Assembly (NCBI RefSeq): GCF_028583425.1
Contig: NC_072807.1
Span: 31,253,001 to 31,317,000 of the forward strand
DNA from: Eublepharis macularius
Lineage: Eukaryota > Chordata > Lepidosauria > Squamata > Eublepharidae
Reading direction: 5' to 3'
Length of the DNA stretch: 64,000 nucleotides
The position numbers and the translations under genes were made by a program. Position 1 is the first letter of the stretch; the number at the start of each line of letters is the position of its first letter. Shown one piece after another: positions 47,027 to 56,020 of this stretch. The notes beneath the pieces are model-generated. The model had not been told where the DNA came from and did not search any database. It saw nothing but the letters and a program-made list of their open reading frames with translations.

Positions 47027-47480
47027 ATGGGCTCATCCATCTCTTAAGCATATGCTCTGGCTATGTCCAGTTATTCAACCTTTTTGGGAGGAAATTATTA
47101 CTTATATTAACTTTGTATTAGAACATTGATCTTTGAGTATATTTACATACTTTTAAATGACCTACCTGTATTCTGGAATCTAACAGATGCTCAACTAAAA
47201 TGGACCGTTTGTGCTTTTACTGTAGCTAAAAGACTTATATTACAACACTGGAGAGACAACTGCCCACCTCCCATAATTCAATGGATGGAAGACCTTACAA
47301 CTTTATGCATATTCAGATGTATGGCATATAGATGACAACTGCAGATTAATGTATTTTTAGATATTTGGAAACTTTTTATGGATGCTTATGCATAGATTTT
47401 GAACTATTGTTGTCATGTTTATTTCTATTATGCAGGAGAATTATTTTTATTTTCAGATAAAATTAAAATTAAAATAAAAA
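47027..47480 (+). mobile_element. 5'-truncated L1-like LINE with perfect 17-bp target duplication
   Basis: One frame reads CAFTVAKRLILQHWRDNC then PPPIIQWMEDLTT, a C-terminal L1-clade ORF2 motif, followed by a short 3' UTR and an A-rich tail (TTAAAATTAAAATAAAAA). ACACTCAGTTGTAAGTC is present at 47010-47026 and 47481-47497. Confidence 0.88.
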
Positions 47481-47674
47481 ACACTCAGTTGTAAGTCCAG
47501 GTGGCGGCTGTGTCGCCTACTGCTTGCTTCTGCGTGGTCATATGAGCTTAAGACTAGAGAAACTCTGTTTAGGATCGCACTGTAAGTCCTGGACAGCGCA
47601 ACCCTAGGCATTTAACTGAACATGTTTCTGTTCTAAAGGATTTCTGACTCAGTCAGTTGTCATATCATAACAGC

Positions 47675-48118
47675 CAGGGCTCATTTCGAGGGGGAACGCA
47701 CAGGAACGCAGTTCCGGCAGTTCCCCAAAGAGGTCACATGTCAGGTGGCCCCGCCCACCTGACTCTCGGCCACTTTGGGCCTGTTTCGTCCTGGATTGGG
47801 GCTGAAACGGCCTGGATCAGGCCTCTTGACAGGTGGTGGATCACTCTCCCACTCAGCAACAGCCTGATCCTGACCATTTTGTGCCCCTTTTCTGCCATTT
47901 TCAGCCCCTTTTTGTCATTTTGGGCCCAATTTTGGCCCTGAATGGCCGAATGGCCAGGAATGGGTCCAAAACAGCCAGGATAGGTGATGTCAGGGAGTGT
48001 GGCATATGCAAACCAGTTATACTAATGACACACTTCCGGTGATGGCAAGAGGTGTGGCATATGCTAATGAGTTATGCTAATGAGTTCCTCAAGCTCTTTT
48101 TCTACGAAATGATCCCTG
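47675..48118. mobile_element. Non-autonomous hAT element with perfect 8-bp target duplication
   Basis: Inverted ends CAGGGCTCATTTCG and CGAAATGATCCCTG. ATAACAGC is repeated exactly on both sides (47667-47674 and 48119-48126). 444 bp, no open frame for a transposase. The interior has repeated CATTTT/GCCCC blocks and three octamer-like motifs near 48006, 48061 and 48074. Confidence 0.92.
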
Positions 48119-49636
48119 ATAACAGCTCAGAAACTTTCTAAACCAGCAATTCTTCAGTCGCAGCTGTAAGGGGTGAGGAGAATTAAGGAAGAGGGACACG
48201 AGGTGAAGAAATAACCTAGCTCATGGTCAAACAGTGGATGAATATATATTTATTTAGGATATTTCTATGGCACTTGTTCAGACTCCTGTTCAAGGTAGCT
48301 GAAATAAAAATTCGCAAGTTTGGTTTGCAGCAGGGGGCAAGTGAAATTGCAAGGGGGAATTTTGAGAAGAGCTAGCAGAGATGAGAAAATGGATAGCACC
48401 CCTGTGCAACCTAGGTGCCTTACAGTGCAATCCTAAATACCAATCTAAGCCCATCAAAAGCATGTAACTCTGTTCAAGATTGCGCTGATAGTCAAATTTA
48501 AATTCCTCAAACCAGATACTCCTCTGTAAAGAGGGATAAAGATACTGGCCTGCCTTACATGGTGCATGTAAAGGGTTATGGAGATTATGCATATGAAGTC
48601 CTTTGAAAACTTCAGAAACAGCACAATATAAATGCTAATATTTTAATAATACTATTTGGCTGAAAGGGAAGATCTGAGAAAGACAAACATGGCAAGCGAC
48701 TCCTCCGCCCTTGTGCCAAACCACATGCTGCAGCAGCTGCTCTAATCTACGGGTCTCTGAAGTGAAATGAAGCATTTTCTCTCCCCCCAGGGAAGTGGCA
48801 CGTCGTACCTTTTAGAGATGCAACCCTTTGCTGATGCTTATAGCGCTGGCTCGCAGCTTGTCCTGGGCTCTTCCCTATTGTTTAATATCAATTATAAAAT
48901 ATTAAATCAGATAAATACCGTTGGCCTTTCTGCAGAGGAGGGGTGGGGGAAGAGAACCATTTCGTTGCTCTCTGTTCAAATGCCATCGTTTTCACTGAGA
49001 AATGCTAATGGTATTATGTAAAAGGTTATTTCGTTCATTTCAGACTAGAGGCACGTTGACACAATTTGCCGTGGCCTTTGTTTATGCCTGGCTAATGACT
49101 TCTTTTATCTCCAGGAACCTCAGGCCTTACAGGCATTCTCTGCTGCTAGAGCCTCTCACTTCAGGCCTCTCTCCAGGACTTATCAAGGCAGTTTTTTAAA
49201 AGAAGATGTAATGGCCCTTAATGAGTGCCAGGAAGAAGCTGGCAAGTACTACCCAGCGACCAGCGAAGAACGTTTCTGTTCCTGAATCACATACCTAGCT
49301 GATCCGTCTGGTTCATAGAGGCAGCTGAGCAACATGAAAGCACAGGGCAGGATCCAGAGTGACTGAGCTGGAAATTTTCCATGCCTATCATAACGTTACA
49401 ACTGCCCTGATTTACCGGGGACAGTCTCTATTTTCCATTTTCCAGTGCTGGCAAATCACTGGCTGATTTTGTCCTACTTTTGTTCTTTGGGAGGTGCGTT
49501 ATCTGGAGTTGTCCTGCTTTGGGATTTAGATCTTTCTCTCCTTGTGGCCTGTAGAAAAGAAAAAAAAAGGGATTAGTGGATGCACCTAGTCTCTAACATG
49601 CACATGTGTAAAAATATGTGTGCATGAACACTAACC

Positions 49637-49720
49637 GTGCAAACCTATGTAGAGTTACTCCAGTCTAAGCCCATTGATTTCAAGGGGGTTAGACTGGAGT
49701 AACTCTGCATAGGATTGCAC
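49637..49720. repeat. Palindromic interspersed repeat
   Basis: GTTACTCCAGTCTAA is mirrored by TTAGACTGGAGTAAC, within arms of about 32 bp around a 20-bp centre. Decayed relatives are near 15430, 47560, 48425 and 52430. Confidence 0.8.
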
Positions 49721-49864
49721 TGTAAGACACTATGCAGTGCACAGCCTGCCATTTCATGCAGGGGTATAGTTCGAATGGATGCTTTTGCAAAGTGAATGAA
49801 TTCAGTATGCAACAGATGGAGTAGAGCCTTCAGTCACATGTAAGTGATGGCAGGCCTTGGGCAG

Positions 49865-50355
49865 TGAGCCAGCATAGTATAGCGGTTACCAGGGCTTTTT
49901 TTCAGGGGGAACGGAGTTCCGGCACCTCTTGAAAATGGTCACATGGCTGGTGGCCCCACCCCCTGATCTCCAGACAGAGGGGAGTTGAGATTGCCCTCCA
50001 CACCGCAGCGTGGAGGGCAATCTAAACTCCCCTCTGTCTGGAGATCAGGGGGTGGGGCCACCAGCCATGTGGCCATTTTCTCCAAGGGCAACCCACTGAG
50101 TTCCACCACCTCTTTTCCCAGAAAAAAAGCCCTGGCGGTTACAGTGTCAGACTAGGATTGGGGAGAGTCCAGGTTCAAATCTCCAATTTTCCATGGAAGC
50201 TGGCTGGGTGATCTTGGACTAGAAAGTCTCTCTCAGCATAACCTACCTTACAGGGTTGTTGTAAGGATAAAAAGGAGGGGAGGAAAATAGCATAAGCTGC
50301 TTCGGGTCCCCATTGAGGAGAAAAATTGGGTATAAATATCTAAATAAATAAATAG
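49865..50355 (+). mobile_element. tRNA-derived SINE interrupted by a hAT element
   Basis: The head GAGCCAGCATAGTATAGCGG is at 49867-49889. After the hAT insertion and its duplicated 8 bp, the SINE resumes with AGTGTCAGACTAGGATTGGG, CCAGGTTCAAATCTCC and a GGGTATAAATATCTAAATAA end. Confidence 0.8.
49890..50134. mobile_element. Foldback hAT element with perfect 8-bp target duplication
   Basis: 14-bp perfect terminal inverted repeats (CAGGGCTTTTTTTC). Inside, arms at about 49932-50000 and 50011-50079 pair almost fully around a 10-base loop. GCGGTTAC is duplicated exactly at 49882-49889 and 50135-50142. 245 bp, no coding capacity. Confidence 0.95.
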
Positions 50356-51043
50356 TATGAGAATAGGATGTCATAAGCGTGTTTCTGTTTCTCTGTTGGA
50401 GGGTATATATGTCTATGCATGTTTCCTTATATGTACAAACCTACAAATCTCCTCTTCATCAAATTTGCCCTGCATGTATATATTCAGCATAGCAAGGAAT
50501 GGGCTGGGCTAGCATCTTTCTCCTAGATGTGCTGTTTCTTACCTGCAGGGATGTGAGGTTTTTTTCCTTGCCAGCTTTTTTTTTTCAATCTGATGGAAAA
50601 TTCATAAAGGGCATCCGCTACCTGCTGCCTAAAGTAGGTCGGTTCATTCTTCCATCTCAGGATGTTATCACCTGGATGTGTAGGACCAGATTTCAGCTGT
50701 CGCTGATAAGCCCGTATCAGGTGATGAGAGATATGGAGTAAGAGAAAAGAGCCAGTGCTGATTTAACTCAAGAGAATGTCCACAGAGATGTGAAGCTGTG
50801 GAGGATCTTGATAGCAGTCCTTGGTTGCAACAGACAGGGGATTAGTCAAGGTTCGGAGGCGGCGGCGACAGGAGTGAGCCTTAAGCACTGAGGCAATGCA
50901 AGAAGCACACACTGGAAGCAAAGCCAGGAGTCAAGCTCAGCACAGGAGAGGCTGCAACTGCTGAGCTCAGGTTTCCAAGTATAATCCAGTAGCACAAAGG
51001 TAGAAGATTTGGGGAGTTAAGTGGATAGATGTTGGAGGGTTCC

Positions 51044-51170
51044 GATTGGTTGGTGAAGCGGGTAGGTGTCAGACAGCAACCTTATTGGTTATTCAAGTGG
51101 GTAGGTGTCGGACAGCTCCATGATTGGTTATCCATGTGGGTAGATTGGACAGCTCCCTGATTGGTTAGGC
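51044..51170. repeat. Minisatellite of about 39-bp units, each with a CCAAT box
   Basis: Four ATTGGTT boxes begin at 51045, 51084, 51123 and 51160 (spacing 39, 39, 37). Between them lie GTGGGTAGGTGTCGGACAGC-like segments. A partial unit precedes from about 51017. Confidence 0.85.
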
Positions 51171-54100
51171 CATTGCTTTGCAGCTGGTGGGACCAGACTC
51201 TCAAGTGCATCTGCACCCTGACCTCAGGTGGATTGCACCCAAAGGCATTTGGTTGCTCCTGGTTGCTTAAGTCCATGCCGTCTTTTTTCCTGAATGAAGT
51301 CCTTAAGGCACCCGCAAGTGGAGGGTGAAACAACTGCCACAGAACAGATAACCTGCAACTACGAACGTGTGAATCTGCCTCATACTGTGCCCCTCAACCC
51401 TGTCTGTTTCTTCTGGCTAGCCGCAGTTCTCAGACAAAGCAACATCTTTTTAAACAGCAAGCTCTTCCAAAGATCCCACTGGAATAGAAAGCACACCTGA
51501 CCATCTTTCACAATGGTACAGCAAATTGCATGATGATTTATTTCCTCTTTTTCTAAGCTGAGAAATGTCATTAGAACATTTATTTATGCAAGATATGAGA
51601 ACATCATAGCAGAAGTCTCTAACATGCACATATAACCCTCTTCTGTTTAGCGTAAGCTTTAATAGTTTGCTTGTTTCATCAGTTTGACATTGAGGCTGAA
51701 TCTTAATGAAACCACAACCATTGGAAGTATTTTATTGCTCTCTATGATCTCAGATCTCTATGATCTCAGATTTGTCCTGGTGTTTGTACAATTTGGTCAG
51801 TGACTTCAGAAGGTTTTTTTTTAACGACGTGAGAAGGACTTTTATGTTTGAAAGCATCTTTTATAATGCAAACCCTTCCTTGTCTTAAAAGACATGGACA
51901 GCTTCCCAGTGCTTTAGAGAGGCTACTTTTAGGGAAACAACTGTCATTGTGAGTGGCAAAGCTGTGGCAACACACAAATTGGGCAGGAGTGGAGTGGAGC
52001 AAGAGAGAGTTGTTTGATCATTATAGTCTTGCTCATTGATGAGAGAAAATCTCTCAGACCTCCTCTCTATTCATGCAGCATCCATATATATAAAAAAGAC
52101 CAAATCTGTCAACATTTTCAGGCTAAAATTGAATTGATTTTGCTGACATTTTTAGGCCTCTGACAGCATTACAGAAAGGGTCTTTCTACTTTAGAACTTT
52201 TGCACATCCATACGATAACTGACCTGATCCATCAGCCTCATTTTTATGAACCATACTTGAGCCCGGTAAATATTCTTTGCTTTAGCATATCTAAAAATCA
52301 GATTCAGCAACAGTGATGTCCAAAATGGTTTAGACCCATTGACTCATTCTCTTTAAGGGTCCCACCCAGTAAATAAAATCTTAATCATTAGTAGCCTGTG
52401 TTGTAATCGACTGATTAATCTGCTAATACTGCAGTCCTAAACAGAGTTACACCCTTCTAAGGTGATCAACGATTTAGATGGATGCAACTCTTTTTTTAGG
52501 ATTGCCACATAAATCTGCATAAAGTGGCATATGAGGAAAAGCAATACTTTTATAGCATAAAAACACTGTTCTTGGTGTGTTCATGTCATGGGGCCCTTCC
52601 CATTTATTCCTTTTGTAATTACATGTGTTAAAACTGAAAAAAAACACCAAACCTAAAATATGCCGGCCAATTAATTAGAAATGTCTTTATTTGATTAGAC
52701 TCTTTCTAGTTGATTAATCTAACTGTCCAAGTAAATGTTACACCTCATTCTAATATTCCTCTATGATCTGGTCCATAAAACATCATGGGCCTAATAAAAT
52801 TAAATTAACTGGATGTGTGGGAAATAATTTTCCACTCTTGGTTTATGTTCGTTGCCAGTCGTCGTCTCTGCTGATGGCACAAAATCGACTGTGCATCAGC
52901 ATTATAGATGTAGTTTCCCATTTCCTACTTATTTGTCCTCTACAAACGGGTATATATTTTTAAGAAAGCGAGTGGCTGTTATTTACAGGTTGCAGCATGT
53001 CAGATTAAATTCTTCTTTACTGATTCAAACATCACAGTAACCAGGAAACTTGCTGTCAGAACTGAGTGGTGGGCTGCAGTAAAGCAGGAGCCAGAGACTG
53101 GCAACTGCTTCAGGGTCACTAAGGTCTGCTGCAGTTTAGACACTAATCCCAGCCTGAACAGGAAGCCTTTATAATCTTTCCTGGGAATGCACAAGCCAAT
53201 GGTCAACCTGTGTGTGCAGAGAAGTTATGACGCCCAGGCTATGGGAGCCCATGACTTGGTGGCTTGTCTTCTTGGTTCTGTCCCTAACGCTTGGTTTGCA
53301 GCTCTGAGGGTTACAGACAATTTGTCAGTCAAAATGTGCTTGTTTGTAGATGATTGGTAATCAGGAAACCTGGCCACAAATCCAGCTTTTAAAAAAGGTT
53401 GGTGGTAGCTTTTGACACTTGTTGGAATGCTGAATGTATTGGTCTGCAAGCATATTGTAAATCTCTTTTCCTGCTAGTTGTTACGACTTGCAGTTACAAC
53501 AATAAGCAGATATGTGAAGGAAGATAGTTTTGTTTTTAATGAACACTGTGTGTCTCAGGGGTAACATATGTCCTGCCACCCCACCCCGATCTGGGCCAGT
53601 GTCCTCTGCTCCAGTATCAAAATAGTGGCAGGTGGACAAAGTTCTGTCATACATTAGAAATGGACTTTCCATTGGCCACAGGGTGGCTTTATTGCCAAGT
53701 GTTGTCAGTGCAGGATGCTAGAGCTGTTGGTGAGCATCAGTGCTGGCTGTCCTCCCTTGTTCCTGTTCCCTAGGCTGCTCTGAACTTTAGAACTCATCAC
53801 AGGGCCCAGAAAAAAACTGAGATTTGGCTGCTGAGAGCTGAGCCTGCAGTCTTCTAGATGATCATTTGGCAACACGCTTTTCCTTCTTCTAGGTTGTTAT
53901 AAACTTCAAGGGATGCTATAGCTCCAAATAAGGCAGGCAGGTTTCTACAGCAGTCTTCATAAGGATGCAGGATGAGACCCAATGGTCCATGTAGTCCAGC
54001 TAGCTGGGAGCACGAATCCATCAAACCCCCTATAAAGCCACAAATGCCAGTGTTTTTATTATGTTTTCATTTGTAAGCCACCTCAGGCAGATTCCTTGAA

Positions 54101-54254
54101 GAGGCAGCATAAATTTTTTTCTAAATAAATAAAATGCACTAATAAATAAATGCCGTCACTACATCCGCTGGCACCTAATCCTTTCATTTAATTACTCATT
54201 AAGTAAACAAGTGCTTTCTCCCCCCAACCCCTTTCTGAATCCTCTAAGAAAGAA

Positions 54255-54362
54255 GGAATGGCCAACGGTCACCCAGTGAGCTTTGTGGCTGAATGGAGAT
54301 TTGAACACGCCACTCTCAGATTCCAATCTGACATGTAACCGCTACACACCGCACCGGCTCTC
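54255..54362 (-). mobile_element. tRNA-derived SINE fragment
   Basis: On the minus strand, GAGCCGGTGCGGTGTGTAGC and GTGTTCAAATCTCC mark the head and B box. Confidence 0.5.
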
Positions 54363-54471
54363 ATCGACTATCAAAGCTGTCCTGATATCTCTCTGCTGCA
54401 TCTTGAGGTATGTATTTGAATAATATCAGCTGTGCCAGTAAGTACAGTGTGCGGCAACTTATGGGTGTATC

Positions 54472-54754
54472 CAGGGCTTTTTTTCAATGGGAATGCGGTG
54501 GAACAGAGTTCCGGCACCTCTTGAAAATGGTCACATGGCCGGTGGCCACGCCCCCTGTTCTCCAGACAGAGGGGAGTTTAGATTACCCTCTGCGGAGGGC
54601 AATCTAAACTCCCCTCTGTCTGGAGATCAGGAGGCAGTTTCGCCGAGGGTGATTTAAACTTTTAAAAAATCCCCCCTTGTTCCAGCGGACCTAAAGTGAC
54701 ATCCATTGTGCGGTCCTGAGTTCCACCACCTCTTTTCTCAGAAAAAAAGCCTTG
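54472..54754. mobile_element. Foldback hAT element, sister of 49890-50134
   Basis: Ends CAGGGCTTTTTTTC and GAAAAAAAGCCTTG. GGTGTATC is duplicated exactly at 54464-54471 and 54755-54762. It shares the foldback core (CTCCAGACAGAGGGGAGTTT and mirror) but carries an extra non-palindromic stretch on its right side. Confidence 0.95.
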
Positions 54755-55096
54755 GGTGTATCTTAAATTCTGAGCACCTGGGAGCGTTGCTAATTTCTAC
54801 CTTGTGGATAGTAGAAGCCCTATTTGGCTGCTCTTGGGAGGCAAGGTGCCATTCCCAAGATTGCCACTGGAGGTCAGCGTTTGGTAGTAACTTGTTGAAA
54901 AATTGGGACCCGACAACGATAAAAAGTTAAAAGCTTCTCAGATGCTACTCAATGTGAATCGAAATATTTGTGCCTCATGATGAAACTCTGCATTCTGGGC
55001 ACAGTATAAACCAACAGGCACATTTCTCTTGTGACAGCTCCACCGAATGTGCATTCTTGACCACCATGGTCACCAACCATTTCAAGAAAAGAAAGT

Positions 55097-55320
55097 GTAT
55101 TTATTTGCTTCATTTATAACCCAGCATTTCTCCCCCGTGGGGATTGTGCCTAATTATTTGAATGCATTTTTACATTTCTGCCCATTTAAAATAACCCACG
55201 TTCTTCACTTTCAAGCCCTGTGAGGTAGGAGATCCATTAAGTTCAGTCACCCGACAGGCTTCATGGGTGAATGGATTTGAACCCGGGTCTCCCATTCCAG
55301 TGCATATGCTAACGTCCCAA
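55097..55320 (-). mobile_element. tRNA-derived SINE
   Basis: Minus-strand B-box ACCCGGGTTCAAATCC and end GGGTTATAAATGAAGCAAAT. It lies just upstream of the ALPK3 CpG island. Confidence 0.6.
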
Positions 55321-55856
55321 GCACGCAGCCCTCCACTGAACTCCCAAGGGTCCATTCCCGCTGCTTATTGCTGTATCGTTTCATTCTTTAAATTGCTAAA
55401 CCGCCTTAAGCATCTTGAGGTCAAGGCGGCCGGCCAGAGATTCAAGCCAGCAAGGAGGGGGATGCTTGACATTAAACCTTACGGGGGTCGATAGCAACGC
55501 GGCGGGCTGGTGCAGAGAGTCAAGCAGCCCCTGCCTTCTCTTTTGCAGCTGCTTTTCACACGCCCGGGAGACCCGATCCCCAGCGTTTCGTCCAGCCAGG
55601 CCTTCTGCTGCCGGCAGCCTGCGTTTTGGCGCCTCCAACGGGCTCCGGGGCTCCGCCGGGCGGGGAGCTGGAGGGTCCCGCCCGCCCTCCTCGCTGAGCG
55701 ACAGCTCCATGTGCGGCCGAGTATAAATAGCGGGGTCGCGGCCCGCGGCGGGTGATTGACGGCTGGTGCGCTGCGCTGGCTCGGCCTGGGAGCCGCCCGG
55801 GACCCCCGCGCGCCCCTCCAGCGCCCCACTTTCCGGCCGGGAGGCCAAGCGGGCAG

Positions 55857-56020
55857 ATGGGCTCCAGGCGGAGGCCTCTGGGCCGCTCCTATTCGGGCAA
55901 CGGCCGCTTCTCGGCGTACAGCCCCGCCGGCCCGGGCAGCGACGGCGAGGACAACGGCCCTCTGGTGGAGAGCCGGCCCGAAAGGCGCAGCTACTTGCTC
56001 AGCGTGCGCCCGGAGAACAG
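55857..56020 (+). CDS. ALPK3: ALPK3 coding exon 1
   Basis: ATG at 55857-55859 followed by GSRRRPLGRSYSGNGRF, an acidic GSDGEDNGP stretch and SYLLSVRPEN. The donor GTAGGG at 56021 leaves two bases of a split Ser codon. An in-frame upstream ATG exists, but the MGSRR start agrees with the mammalian protein. Confidence 0.93.

Larger units (their letters stand above)
43221..55399. other. ZNF592-ALPK3 intergenic interval
   Basis: About 12 kb between two divergent promoters with no gene recognised. It is rich in repeats: a decayed hAT-type copy (43378-43560), SINEs, an L1 tail (47027-47480), three hAT elements with 8-bp duplications, a palindromic repeat (49637-49720) and a CCAAT minisatellite (51044-51170). 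Regions 51600-53900 show little repeat structure. Confidence 0.5.

Noticed and set aside
51044-51170. CRISPR-like regular repeats
   Set aside because: The units are degenerate and directly adjacent, without unique spacers, in a vertebrate intergenic region. A minisatellite is the simple explanation.
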